Shown: positions 10,692-23,920, counted from the first letter of the stretch. The stretch is 64,000 bases of DNA from Bimastos eiseni (GCA_959347315.1 OY365811.1:41296919-41360918), one strand, 5' to 3'. Notes: a model not told the origin generated them from the sequence alone. A program made the numbers and translations.

Positions 10692-13632
10692 CCACCACCA
10701 CCACCGTTATCATCAAATTCATCATCAACGGTAGCATCAGCGTCTTAACAGCTGTAGCAGCAGCTTCTAGTTAATATTTTTTATTAATTCAGAGCCTATT
10801 AACTATTCATTTTTCACACGATTGCTTTCTCTGGATGGAAAATAGACACTTTGACAATTAATTATAAAGTCTTTCTTTCTATTTTATTTGCTTTGACGTT
10901 ATTAAATACCGATAGAGCTCTGCCTTAAGGGATTATTGTCCCTTCTGACCCCACTTTTGCAGCCGATTGATATAAAAATAATTGTTCTATTTCTGACAAT
11001 TTTTCTTTCTATGACTTCAATGACATGAATTGATTGATTGATTGCTGGAATTGCCTTGGTATTTAATTCAGTCTGGTGGTCGTACTTTCTGACCACGAGA
11101 CAATTTTCGGTGCCATGGTCCGGCAGTCAGAGACCTTCGCCGACAGAGGATATCTCTGGACTGAAGAGAAAGTCATCAACCACGAGCGCAGAGGTCAGTT
11201 CGTTCGCTTACGGTATAAACCCTTGAACTTCAGATTGTTTTGCTTCTGTGCCTATTGAGCCCACGTTACTCTGATGATTTTCACTCTAAAATGATGCACT
11301 AAAACGTGTTTGAAAGGCTAAGTACTATTTGCTATGATAAAATATTTATTGTTTGATTATCATTCAAGTCTAAAGCGTTAGTCACTGCTTTCGGAAAAGG
11401 GGATTCCCTAGGGTAATACGAAAATAGGAAGGTAATATGGTTTGTTTCGTGGTTTGTTTACTTCAAAATAGAAGTAACATAGCAGTTTAAAAAAATAGTA
11501 TGCAAAAACTCATGTACATTATACCTAGGTATACATACATGTATATTGGACTATTTTTAGAGATATTGCGCTGGCTACCTTTTTCATATACTCTTTTTGA
11601 GCTAGGTATCTCGTTCGCACGATACAATAATGTATGGAGAAAGAATCAAAAATTGGTCTTATCCATCCTGAAGGAGTTTGGATTCGGAATCGAAAGAGTC
11701 ACAGAGACTAGAATTCTGCAAGAAGTTGAGTCAATGATTGAGGAGATTCGGTTACAAAATGGCCATCCTATGTATCCAAAATGGCCGTTCACTTTTGCCA
11801 CAGCAAACGTCATCATGAGCATTGTGTTTGGCAGAAACTTCATAACATCCCTGCCTAGGGTTCATTCTGCAATAGTTGAAAGCGCAAGTAAGTGCCTTTC
11901 AAACATGGATCTGACTCTCAACTTTGCTCCAGTTGTACGGTTTCTGCCAAACTTTCGTAGGAAGGTCATTACCATGCGAACGACAAGCGAGATGCTATTA
12001 AACTCTATCGAGGCGGGGATAAACTTCAACAAATCCAACAAATTGGAACATACATTCATCGAGAGATTTACAAAAATTCAAGGTTCCGATTACGACCATC
12101 TGGACCTACTCTACATTGTTCGTGACCTTTGCTTCGGTAGTACGGGAACTATGTCGGCAACGTTGGAGTGGGCACTGGTGGAATTGGCCAATCATCCAAA
12201 TGCCCAGAGCCGCTTTCAGAGAGAGATCGATGAGATGGTGCCAGGAGACAGACTTCCGTCACTCGATGATAAACCACGTTTGCCCTACACTGAAGCTGTC
12301 ATCTTAGAAGTCATGAGACGACATACTGTGGTTCCGTTTTTTGTTCCACACTCACCTCTTAGGGATACCAAATTACTTGGGTACGACATACCTCAAGGAT
12401 GCGTAGTAAGTAAGGACTGGACTGTTTTTATTCATCTTAGGTCAGCTAAGGGCAAGGACTGGCGAAATAGTGTGTCGCCTTTGCTGTTATTGCTTAGGAC
12501 CGAGAAACACAAAAAGTAGTCACTGTATTACAAAGATCTATGTGATGCTGACCTGATAAACTGTAAATTGCTTTTGAGGGATTGTTATTAAATTGTTGTT
12601 GTGAACGCTGTGCACATGTGTCATACTGCGTTGGATATGAATTTTGAGTTATTTTATCACGGTCGACTTTCTGCTCTTGCAGAAGATATAAAGTTGATGT
12701 CTAGTTTTGACTTGATGATGCTTATTATAATACTTAAAAACATATCTAGTAAATAGAGCTTTATCTGGAAAGTTGTTTTAATCAATTGAAAGTTAAGGCA
12801 TCACCTGAAGCTCACACACGATTATTCTTGCAGAAATCGAAAGGCTGATGCAATTAACACTGTTAGAGTCATTGTCACTTAGATCGTACCGAATGGATAC
12901 AGCGCTCAAATGGATCCGAAGATATGGAACGATCCTGAGAACTTTAGACCAGAAAGATTTCTCGATAAGGACAACAATATTGTCAACAGTCAGAAAGTGA
13001 TTACATTCGGATTGGGTATGTCATGGTGACTTCGTTTAACATGTTATAATATGTTATTTCAAACTTGTCAACTTTCAACTTCTTAGAAATTATGCTCGTT
13101 CACATTGGATACACCACCTAATACACGTAGTTCTCTTAAGCGAGATCGACGAAGCAGGAATTAAATTTTCGTCCCTCAGATAGTTTAGACAGTGGCCAGT
13201 CCTCTCTCTAAATGCTTGCTCCCGTAACCGTCAGTTCATGGTCACAGCCGAAATTCTTAAGAAGTCCGATCTGAGCTGTTCCTCGAAACAAGATGCAACC
13301 TTTTCAGACCTGCACAGGGATTTTCGGTTTGCAGTGCAAATCGTTCACCACCAAACTCGCTCGAACCTTCAACTAGCCAACTTATATATCTTGTTGCATT
13401 GATGTGTCGCAAAATTTGTTCACTTCTAGGAAAGCGTTCTTGCGTCGGAGAAATTGTGGCCCGTCAGACCATCTTTCTCTTTCTCACAAGTCTCGTCCAG
13501 CGTTTCGATTTCCAACCACCAGAGGGCCAGACCTCGATCAACGTAAAGGAGGAAGTCGCCATTACTATGGTTCCATCGTATTTTGAAGTTCGTCTGATCC
13601 CGCGAATGAAACCAACTCAGAGTCAGGGCTGA
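10195..13632 (+). CDS. P450-2: clan 2 microsomal cytochrome P450, intact frame, I-helix acid replaced
   Basis: Exons 10195-10442, 11072-11193, 11606-12405, 12883-13015 and 13430-13632 join to 1,506 nt (501 residues), the same exon lengths and phases as P450-1. The start follows a strong acceptor-like TTTTTTTGCACAG, which supports an upstream noncoding exon. Motifs: anchor and YPPSLP hinge, ExxR as EVMR (358-361), PERF, and heme loop FGLGKRSCVGE with Cys439. This is the only copy that keeps a Trp at the C-helix position (WRKNQK, residue 134). Oddly, the I-helix reads GSTGT, so the acid that normally precedes the catalytic Thr is Gly304, which could alter oxygen activation. Exon 4 has SAQMD where the paralogs have SAHMD. 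Intron 1 carries a long ATC microsatellite. The frame is otherwise fully open; whether the enzyme is catalytically normal is uncertain. Confidence 0.88.
10496..10722. repeat. Long (ATC)n microsatellite, intron 1 of P450-2
   Basis: More than 200 bp of CAT units with CGT interruptions, beginning about 55 nt after the exon 1 donor. The open frames over it are repeat artefacts. Confidence 0.95.
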
Positions 13633-13830
13633 GCAGAGAGACGGATGTTGAGACTTCGCCTCTGATTACATTGCATTGAGTAACATTAAGTTGTCTTATA
13701 TTGCATACAAATTTACACGGTCTGTATAAACAGTAGGACTTTATGCACCAGGCGTACTCCTACTTATAGATAATAATTCACGCATGAAGTTATTTCAAAC
13801 ATGACATTTTTTTGCGTGCTTGATTAACAA

Positions 13831-13960
13831 CTCTCGTTGCGATCTTATTGGCTCTTCACTCCGTAAATCTAAAATTATTGCCGAGATTTTTCCAATTAAC
13901 GATTTCAGACCGAAATGCTTCGGATTGCGCAATATCAGAAGCACGCATTTTGCTGAATAA
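13831..13960. repeat. Downstream conserved block after P450-2
   Basis: CTCGTTGCGATCTTATTGGC and ATTTCAGACCGAAATGCTT. Similar blocks lie at 21460-21600 (after P450-3), 32195-32330 (after P450-4), and 44165-44300 and 44410-44560 (after P450-5). All are in the same orientation. Confidence 0.5.
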
Positions 13961-14009
13961 AACGAAGTCGCATTGCACTATATGGTCACTGAAGGGGCGT
14001 TGCAGGAGG

Positions 14010-14530
14010 TGGACACGAATGTAAGAGTGGCAAGAATGGGAGATGAAGAGTAAGAGAGAGAAGAGGATACAGGAGAGGCAAGGGGCTTGGAGGGAGAAGG
14101 TGAGTTGAATTGGATGGAAGGGAAAGGGACTTAACTTAGCGCCCTATGACGGCAACTATCACATTAAGAATACAGTAGAGAACATAATAATATGTCGCTG
14201 TGTCTGGGACTCTGTAACGTTAGGTTATCCTCATTATGCCATTAGGCATGGAAGTGGAATGTTGTGAGGATGAGAATCGGTTTGCAGAACGAAAGGAGAG
14301 CTATAGCTGGAGATGGAGGTGGATGGAAATGGGGAGAGATGATGAGTTAAGGATTGGGAAGGAGGTTGAGGCGATGAGTGGAGATGAGAGGATGGAAGTG
14401 GATAGAATAGGTTGCAGGTTAGATGAGGCAAATGGAAACAAGAATGGAATGGACGACGGGATATGAATAGAAAATGGAATAAGAGAGCCTAGAGAGGGGA
14501 GACTGACAGCAAAGACGAGGGGAAGAGGAG
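14010..14530. repeat. Purine-rich (GGA/GAGA) stretch on the + strand
   Basis: About 500 bp dominated by G and A (GGAGATGGAGGTGGATGGAA and similar), broken by a mixed patch at 14150-14240. Followed by a short ATATAT run at 14580-14620. No gene is supported. Confidence 0.7.
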
Positions 14531-15690
14531 GCAGGGAACTTAACTTAACCATTTTAAAGGATTGGAAAACACGCAACTTAAATATATAAATATATATATA
14601 TGTATATGTATATATATATAATCACAATCTTAATCTGGAGCACGCCACTGAGTCCATAAAGGTGAAGTCGCGGCAATTAGCGTCTCACGTGTGCTCGGTT
14701 AAAAATCAATAGACGGGAACGGTGTTAAACACAGTTTACAGAGTTCATTTTGACAACATGCGTACATGTACATTCATACGCACATACGAATATACACACA
14801 CGCCTATACATATTATGTATATATTTATATAGGTGTGCGATTTTGTTACGTCATTTGCTTTCTATGAGATAAATATTTATTACCACTCCATGGTGGCTAC
14901 GTCTTGTGTTGATCAGTTATTCTAGTTATTCTAGAACTCAACTTGAGTCTAGTGATTGTTCACTTAGTCCTTGACATTTTCATTTATGAGTCTTAAATCT
15001 AACACTTTCATAATTATTGCGTTCAAATTGACACTACACGTGTTGTCGTTCCCGTTTGTTGCTGAATAGAGAGTGAGAATTTCAGGATATATAGACGAAG
15101 AATCGACAATGACATTCGACAAGGTATAAACACGTGTATTTCAGTAATATATAAGGGCAAAAGTTACCAGGTTAAACTTTATATCGTTATGCTTATTTTT
15201 ATAATATTATCATCCGATTGCAACGTTCATTATGCATCGAACAACGATTTATGTGGCGCCTATGTGTAATATGTAGGACATCAACCAACCAATTTTCAGC
15301 GTGAAGTTGCAATGAGTGGTTTGGTTTCAAGCATCATCACTGCCAACTGATGTATGATAATTGACATCGAATAGAATTATTATATTGCCCGCATGGTGTG
15401 CGCCTCGGATTCAACTTTCAGTTGAGGCAATAAAAATTATATACGCCTAATCAATCATAAGCGCTCTCAATGAATAACTGTTTGAGTAAATGAATGAGCG
15501 AATGAATGAAGCACATGTTTATTTTATCATAAATTTACAGAATATATGCGCTATATAAGTGCTATCAACGAATGAATGATTAATTAAATGATTGATTGAA
15601 TGAATGAATTAATGAGGCATATGTTTATGTTACCATAAATTAACAGATTTTATGTAGAGATGTGAATATGTGTCATTTTATTCTCTATAA

Positions 15691-18600
15691 ATGTTCCACG
15701 AAAGAGAGATTTATGCAGAAGTTCTGGTGGCATCCGTCACATTCGCTATAGTATTTGTTTTCCTACGTTGGCTCAAGCAGACCAGAGTCAAAGACGGTGG
15801 AAAACGATATCCACCTTTGTTGCCAGTCCTGCAACTTTTCCGCTCTATTCTACGCGGTGGCATGTCGGTACTTCCAGAGCACTTCATGAGGTCCGCGGAA
15901 AAACTGGGCCCTATATTCTTCATTAAAGTCGCTGGAGGGTTGGATTAAGTTTGTTGGATTACGACTAAGATTGTCATCTTCATCGTCATCACGATCATCA
16001 ACACAGTCACCTTCATCGTCATCATCGTCATCATTATCATTATAATCATCTTCATTGCCATCGTCGTCGTCCTCATCATGTCATCGTCATCTTCGTCGTC
16101 GTCATCATCAGCAGCAGCTGCTGCTGCTGCTGCGGCGACGCGTTAGCATCAGCATCATCATCATCAGCAGCAGCATTAGCTTCATTAGCATCAGCATCAT
16201 CGCCATACTTTCAATCTAACGGTATTATAAAGCACCATGGTCGGGTCTATTGATTTATCGGCTGCCACGGAGATTATACTCCAAGCACGTTGTATGTGCT
16301 CAGCCTAAGTCTTTAAGCAGCATAAATTCGCATCGGCGAGAGTTGTAAGAAATTGGCTGTACCGGGATTCATTGATCCCCTATGCCGATGGCCATTTAAT
16401 TCGTGGACTACGGGATCAAGCAACACAACTGAGGCAAACGTATGATAAGGGAAACCAGGTTGTATTGGCAATGACGATAATTTCGCAATCGCTAACGACG
16501 AACATTTACAGACACTAACGAAACATGAAAATCATAACACGGATTCCGATTCGCTTGATCAGAACTACATGTAGGCATACTAATACGATAATAATCAGCA
16601 CAAACACACATTTTTAATGCCGTCGAACTCACACAGAAAATTAATGATACTCTGAGACTCGGTTAATCAATCGCCAGCTAAAATTATCCGTTGGGTATTT
16701 TGATATATGAAAGCCAGTGAAAAATAGTAAATTTTGATTTGCTTTTGATTGAAGGATTGAGTGTGATAATGATGATGATGATGGTGATAATGATGATGAA
16801 GAAAAGGATGATGATCAAGAGCATCATGGTGATGACAATTGTGGTGATGTAGATGTTAATCGTGTAGATAGCGTTATTATAGTGACAAATATGATATTAG
16901 AACCCTTCTGTCATTCATTGGACTGACTAATTCGTTTGGTTTCTGCTGAAGATTGGTGGTAGTAATTAATGACTATGAAACGATTTTCAATGCTTTGATG
17001 AGGCAATCGGACATCTTCGCTCGGCGAGGTCCTGCTTGGATAGAAGACTTTCTTATCAACCACGAGCGTAAAGGTCAGACCATCCACTGCAATCACAACG
17101 CTTGAGTGTCAGCAATATGGAATTTATGGTGCGCCTACTCTAATAAATCTTAATTTCGGCCGGCATTACTTGAATACAACGTCAATTTTGTTTCCAAATG
17201 TGGCGTCTGTCCTTCTTGCCCAAAAGAGAGCTGTCCAATTATAATTAACAGACGACACCTTCTACTTTGATCAATCACAGCTGTTAGTCTTGTCATAGCA
17301 ACAGCTGATCCGAGTGATGACTTCCAGAGTGAATAACTTAGTATCCTCTAGATTAAAGATTTGGCTGTAAGCGCTCTAATAATGATTTTAACCATAGTCA
17401 TAAGTTACTCTATTACACACTCTATTTTATTTTTACCACCATAACTGTCATTATAATGCCTTTTGAGCTGCACAATTAATACATAATTTAGTTTATTTTG
17501 GCTAGGCATCGCGTTTGGACGATACAATGATGTCTTTAGAAAGTATCACAAATTGGTCTTATCCATCCTCAGGAAGTTTGGATTCGGAATCGACAGTCAT
17601 GGAGATTCGAATTCTGCAAGAAGTTGAGTCAATGAATGAAGTGATTCTGAAAGAAACTGGCCGTCTATTCGATCCAAAATGGCCGATCACCTTTGCCACT
17701 TCTAAGGTCGTCATGGGCATTCTGTTTGGTAGGAACTTCCTACAATCTTTGCCGAAGGATCACTTTGCAATCGTTGAAAATGCTAGTGAGTGCCTTTCAA
17801 ACATGGATCCAACGATCAATTTAGCTCCACTTTTGCGATTTCTGCCATCTTTTCGTCGGAAGGTCAGAAGTTTGCGAGCGACAAGCAATGGGCTACTGAA
17901 CTCGATTGATGCGGGGATAAGATTCAACAAATCCAACAATTTTGAACCTACATTCATTGGAAGATTTATGGAAATTCAGGGTTCCGATTACGATCATCAG
18001 GACCTACTCTACATTGTGCGTGACCTTTGCTTTGGTAGCACGGGAACTGTGTCAGCAGTGATGGAGTGGGCACTGGTGGAATTGACCAATCATCGCGAGA
18101 TTCAGAATCGCCTTCAGAGGGAGGTCGATGAGATGGTTCCAACAGACAGACTTCCGTCACTCGATGATAAACCGCGTTTACCGTACACGGAAGTTGTGAT
18201 CCTGGAAGTCATGAGACGACATATCACCCTTCCATTTCTCCTACCACGCTCACCTCTCAAAGACACCAAATTGCTTGGATGCGATATACCTGAAGGATGC
18301 GGGGTGAGTAACGACTGGGCTGTTTTCTCCATTTTTGGGTCTGGTGAGGTCGAGGTCATGTGATGCGATGCCTTTGCTGTAATTGCATTATCCCGTGAAG
18401 CTAAAAATGGGCTGATGATACCTTGTAGCACATGATCTGTGTGATGCCTGATTACAGTCATTATTGAAAGAAGCTACTTAGGGAGAGATTGAAATAACGT
18501 GAATGAAATGAACGCTGAGCATTCGTCTCACAATGCATTGGGGACAAATTAAGAGATTTTAAATCACACGTTTTCTAAGTCGACTCTCAGCTTTTGTGGG

Positions 18601-20180
18601 AAATAAAATATTGATGCATATGTTTCACTAAATGAGTTTTAATTGAATATTTAAAGGACATCTTGTGAATTGAGTTTTTACTAGAATTACAAGGAAAAAC
18701 AAAGTCTGCGCATCGCAAAAAGCTCACACATGACTTTTTGCTCTGATAGTTAATGAAAAGCTGATACCATGAGCAATCAGAAATTTTCGAGTTATTCTGA
18801 CGTAGATCCTGCCCAACGGATACAGCGTTCACATGGACCCAAAGACATGGAAAGATCCGAAGAACTTTAGACCAGAAAGATTCCTAGACAATGACAACAA
18901 CATCATCAACAGTCAGAAAGTGATTGCATTTGGATTGGGTATATCATGATGACTTATGATGGTTTCAAATTAATTTTGAGATGTTCTTTTATCACACTAA
19001 GCAGTTTAGGATACATTCAAAGGATAGTATGAATCCCCAAGGAATGATCTCACAAGAGGAACACCAGTTTTCGCTTGTACTCAATTCAATTTTCAATTTT
19101 TTCAATGCAAATTCAATTTTCGATGCATTACATAGTATTTCACTTGAATAACAAAACGACTATTGCATGTTTTCATTGAAAAAGAATTATGTCCATTCGA
19201 CTCGCATAAAATAAATTAATTTTATGACTACTATGGCCTATCACTTCCTGGAGGACTGATACAATATATCAGATTCAGTTAATTTTATCACATTTTTTTA
19301 ATCTTTTCTGACATTTGCTTACCCGAATGGACGTTTTTGAGAGGATGCTTGACATGGATTGAGCAATGGCTTTGACCTCACAGTTCTCACTTGCTTCATA
19401 TTGGGAAACACTAGTTCGCATATGCCTATTATTTTTCAGCGACGAGCATAATTGTATGCTGCGCATACTTTATCAGATAAACGAGCTACGTTCCCAATTA
19501 TGCTATGCTACATTGCACTTCATTTGGCTAACAATACACAGCAATAGCATACATTTCACTACGTTTGTGTGTTTTGTAAAGGTAGCAATTATGCGTTTTA
19601 TAGTAATATTTGGAAATGGTTCATCCTCTGGTGTTCTTTAGTTTTGTGTTCATCTAGAGATATAATTAATTTTTAATTTGCTGGACTGCATCATTCGTAT
19701 AAAACCTGCAAGTTCACATTGGATACACCACTTTAAAGTTCATCAATACAGAGCTGAGACACAGTGAATCCAATTTCATTCCCTCGAGAGTGACACTCCT
19801 CTTCCTCACTGCCTGGATCCTCTCATCGACCGTGTGTGGTCATTATACAAACGAAATTCTTAGGTTAACTATTGAGCACTTTTAGTCCTTCTCCAGGTAT
19901 TTTGGTCGACACTCATCTCCAGACTATCATGAACCTTCAACTATTAATTTAACTTGCTGAATTGATATGTAGTATTTATCCTCTTTTAGGAAAGCGTTCA
20001 TGTATCAGGGAAATTCTAGCTCGTCAGACCACCTTTCTCTTTCTCTCAAGTCTCGTCCAGCGTTTCGATATCAGACCACCAGAGGGCCAGGACTCGATCA
20101 ACTTTTACTGCGGTTCCGACACACTTTGAAGTGCGTCTGATCCCGCGAGTAAAACCAGCTGAACAGAAATTGGGATGTTG
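15691..20180 (+). pseudogene. P450-3: cytochrome P450 pseudogene with two frameshifts
   Basis: Exon remnants are 15691-15938, 16952-17073, 17506-18303, 18806-18938 and 19990 to about 20180. Exons 1, 2 and 4 have the lengths of intact copies (248, 122, 133). Exon 3 is 798 nt instead of 800: compared with P450-1 two bases are missing near 17594-17597, just before the segment VMEIRILQEVES, so the frame is lost early in exon 3. Exon 5 lacks 17 nt near 20102 relative to P450-2 and stops at TGA 20127-20129. The heme loop reads KRSCIRE, with Arg at the usual Gly two residues after the ligand Cys. The base pair before the start codon is AA (15689-15690) where P450-1 has the acceptor AG. Upstream DNA and exon 1 are most like P450-1. 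Most introns and motifs survive, so decay is probably recent. A sequencing error could explain one lesion but hardly all. Confidence 0.85.
15965..16205. repeat. ATC and GCA repeats, intron 1 of P450-3
   Basis: CATCGT-type units followed by an (AGC)n run near 16110-16135 and more CAT units. A GAT-rich stretch occurs again at 16766-16860. Confidence 0.8.
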
Positions 20181-21728
20181 AGACGTCGCATCTGATCACA
20201 CTGCATTACATTAAATTACATTAAGTTGTCTTATATTGCAAATAATTAACACATTCTGTATATACATATACCGTGTCTAGTTGATTATGTAGCTTCTATG
20301 GTTGGTTAACTCAACGATGTGCTGCATGAATACGCCCTTGAAATTTAAGGTCACACACGGCCACGTCATGCAACAACGTGGTCCCTCCTTTGTCTCTGAT
20401 ATGTATCGGCCATTATTATCTTCATACTCGACAACTGGTACCTTTATCTGACGACCTGCAAGCGCTTTTCCATGTCCCATCCTCTATTCAGCTGCCTCTT
20501 ACTGTCCGCATTGAAACTCTATCTCGAGACTTGCACCCCTTTGATGTCGTTCTATCGGCTCTAACTGAATCCAGATCAGACTCAACTCGTTTTGGTCCGA
20601 CATCGCCAACATCTTTTAAAGCTAGATTATTCCCCGCCTCATAGAGAGATTTCCATCCTCTGCTTTCCATTCCAGGTTCAAGAACTTGGAGTGGGCCTTG
20701 TCATGGACAGTATGCCCAACTTTTCTGAACAGAACTGCGAAGTATATACGCTCTATACATACTTTCATATGAGTCGGCTTAGAACAATCAGGTTCATCGT
20801 CTTCTCCTTTTCTTTATTTGTCTCTATTGCTCAAAGTTGTGTTAATCGAATGTATTAAGAGACAGTTGAAGAGACCATTGAGTTTAGATTTGTTTGGGTA
20901 TTAAAGTGATTTTATTGTGTGCTGATTAAAAATGGTAAAACCTAATATTTTAATTGTGGTCGGACACGACAAGTTTCAACTTTTAGCCGTATATACAGTA
21001 CCATAGTTAGGATAACGTATTTTATGGCTAGATGTAGAATAGATTAAATATGGCTACAGTTGGTAAGAGAGGGAAGGGAAGCTGACTATGTTATAACATT
21101 GAGTCTGCGAAACAATGTCGATAAAGTCACTGACCGCTCATGACCCAAGTGCACTTGTCCAATCTACGCGCACTTGTTATTCCATAGCAAACGAAAACTA
21201 AATTCCAATAAATTCCAAAGTCAGCGGAGGCCATGTATAACATCATGACCAGACGACAGTGGAACCTTGTGCCGGATTAGATCTATTTATTACAGACAAA
21301 CTCATTAATTATCTTAACTTCACACGAACATTTCGCTTCTTAGCTGCGGCAAGTCTGACTCCAGAGGACCAGCTAGAATAAACAAACAATGTGTTCGACT
21401 TTCTAAAATCTATTTTGACCAAAGTCTAAATTCTGCTGCGTCCCAGTCTCCGATCTTGCCGTCTTTAATTTACAAGTCTCGTTGCAATCTGATTGGCTCT
21501 TGGATTCGTAGATCGATTTATTACCCAACCTATTTTAGGTAACGGTTTCAGACCGACATACCTTTGATTGTGCTATAACAGCAGACACAAGTCAAGATGG
21601 TTGAATAAATGACCTTCGATGCTCTACGTGGCCACTGCGCTGGTTCATACAGGTTAAATTGCTTGCTTAAATGTGTCGGATCTCAAAATCTTTTTAAGTC
21701 TAATATAGGCCTCACTGGCGAAGCTACA

Positions 21729-22284
21729 CTGTGTCCGAAAATAAAGGGACTCCTAATAATAATATGAAAATAAATAGTAAATATTCGTCGATTTTTTAAA
21801 ATTACAAAAAAGCTACTTTAATCCTGGCATATTTATCTTGTACTCTACAAAATACGACAGCTCCTGTCATCCGGTGATGACGTCACAATGACGTAATTTT
21901 CTTCAAAATTCAAATAATAGGACTGCCTAAAATATACCTGAATTATTATTCAAATACAAGACTAAAGTTATGGCGATTTACGCCTTGTAGATTCTACAAG
22001 TATGGCGTGTTCAAGTGTGCGCCTTCTTCTTCAACACGTGCTTCAAGGCGTGTGAGCCATTGGTAATAGTAGCATCGATGACCAACTGATCAAATTCATC
22101 CAAGGCATTAACTTTGTTGTGTAAAGACGTCACTGTGACGTATCTTTTGACCCATGACGCTCATAAATTAAACATTTGTCGATTATGTAAGGATTTAAAT
22201 GGTCTTGTAATTTAAAAAATCGACAAAAATATATTTTCTATTTTCATATTATCATTAGAGGGTATCTTTATTTCCGGACACCAG
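21729..22284 (-). mobile_element. MITE with about 78-bp terminal inverted repeats, mariner/IS630-like
   Basis: The left end (TGTCCGAAAATAAAGGGACT onward) is the inverted complement of the right end (CTTTATTTCCGGACA), and the match continues through TAATATGAAAAT and GTCGATTTTTTAAA on both sides, about 78 bp. On the minus strand the interior ends with a short open stretch WLTRLEARVEEEGAHLNTPY followed by Leu and stop, reminiscent of the C-terminus of IS630/Tc1-mariner transposases. This suggests an internally deleted derivative of an autonomous element. Confidence 0.6.
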
Positions 22285-22717
22285 CAGTACTGTGCTCAAG
22301 CAGTAGGCCCTATGATACTTGTTAATAGCTATACGGATAAGCATAAAATGTGTGAAACGAGGTGTCACTGGTTAATTATTGTAGCAGAAACTCAGCTAGG
22401 TGACGGGTCAACAACTCCTTTAGGCGACGGATCTCTTGGTACAGATGGCGGGTCTCAAATTCGAGGTGTCAGAACTCAGCTTCGAAGGCATGTGACCAAA
22501 TTTAACTACTGTCCAGGGTATTGCGAAACCACGTTACATTGGCCTTGGAATTCGGAAATGCAAAACACTTGAAGGAGATGAACGCAGACCCACTCTCCGC
22601 TATGGCCTCAGTTTGAAAGCGACTCTTTTTTGGAGAAAAAACTAGCGCAGTGATTTAGGAAGGGTTGTATGGAAGCATATAATAAATTAATGAAAAAACA
22701 CCTAGCAGCTGTCTCAC

Positions 22718-22945
22718 CTCCTCCTCCTCCTTCTCCTCCTTCTCCCCTCTCTCTTTCCTTCTGTTTCTCTCTCTCTTTCCTCTTATCTAGCTCCTTAATT
22801 TTTTCTCTCTCACTCTCTTTCTCTCTCACTCTCTTTCTCTCTCACACTCTCTCTCTCTCTCACACTCTCTCTCTCTGTCTCTCTCTCTCTCTCTGTCTCT
22901 GTCTGCCTGTCTCTCTTTCTCCTTCACACACAAACACACGCACGC
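22718..22945. repeat. (CT)n / CTC microsatellite
   Basis: CTCCTCCTCC, then long CTCTCTTT and CTCTCTCTCT runs, then ACACAAACACACGCACGC. Confidence 0.9.
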
Positions 22946-23619
22946 AAACGCCGATATCACAAACAACAGGAGACTCGGATAGGCCTATTCCCTTGACATT
23001 ATAGGCTCTAGACAGCCCTCTGACACGATTGTAGCATGCTTTCACCCGGCACTTACCTTAAAAGTATCGCTTTCCGATTAATGCATGAGCGTGAAGATGA
23101 CCAAACGATACACTGAATGGAACGAGAAGTGCAAGTCTGGTTGGTCCCTACTTGCACTCAGGCAGTGTCAGTCCCAAACCCGGATGAAGGAGGAGAGTTA
23201 CGATAATGTTTTTACCATCGGACAGTGTCGTTTGACTAAATCTGCTAGGAGTGACATGAAAGTTTCCTTAGGAAATTGTGAGCGAAAGACAGGGTCACAG
23301 AAGATTGCTGCTTAGAAGTAGGATAGCAACTGAAAATGTCAGAAACTTTTCAGTTGCATTTAGCAGTCTCGCTTAAGATTTATGTAATTCATGACAAATT
23401 CCTCTTTTTGCCGAATGTTTAATTGCCAGTACGCTGTCTAAAATAACTTAAACACAATTCCCACCGAGAGAATATCTGTAAAAAAGGTTTTGTTTTATTT
23501 ATACGCAGAACCATAAACAGTTCGCTGTGAGTTAAGGATCCAGCTTTTTAGCCTTTTTTAAAATATAAATTCGACAATAACAAGAGCACTTGTGAACTAT
23601 GTACTGTCTGCTGAAGGAG

Positions 23620-23920
23620 AACATATATATATATACATATTTATATTTATATATATATACCTAGATATAGGTTATTTTTACATTTATACATGCATACATA
23701 TATGCACACATACATAAAAACATACATTCATACATACATGCATACAAACATACATAGATGCATGCATACATGCATAGATAATACATACATACATGCATAC
23801 ATATATACATACTTACATACATACATGCATACAAACATGCATGCATACATACGTACATACATACATACATACATACACACACACGTACACACATACATAC
23901 ATACATGTACATACAAATGC
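23620..23920. repeat. (ATAC)n / ATGC microsatellite
   Basis: ATATATATAC followed by ACATACATACATGCATAC-type units for about 300 bp, just before the candidate promoter of P450-4. Confidence 0.9.

Larger units (their letters stand above)
13633..15690. other. Intergenic, P450-2 to P450-3
   Basis: Holds the downstream conserved block, the purine-rich stretch and an ATATAT run. About 15450-15620 has repeated AATGAATGA units and TGCGCTATATAAGTGC, a LINE-tail-like motif. The last 50 nt match the region before P450-1. Nothing else is supported. Confidence 0.55.

Noticed and set aside
10409..10774. Open frame of 121 residues rich in Ile and Val (and a Met-rich frame on the other strand)
   Set aside because: It is a translation of the ATC microsatellite; no non-repetitive coding sequence.
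17515..18363. An intact 282-residue gene starting MDDTMMSLESI
   Set aside because: The first 30 or so residues are out-of-frame translation of P450 exon 3; the frame joins the real one only after the 2-nt deletion.
20378..20858. Overlapping frames of about 88 residues after P450-3
   Set aside because: No recognisable domain, no counterpart kept in other intergenic regions, base composition like the surroundings.
22669..23004. Ser/Leu-rich secreted protein
   Set aside because: Translation of the CT microsatellite.
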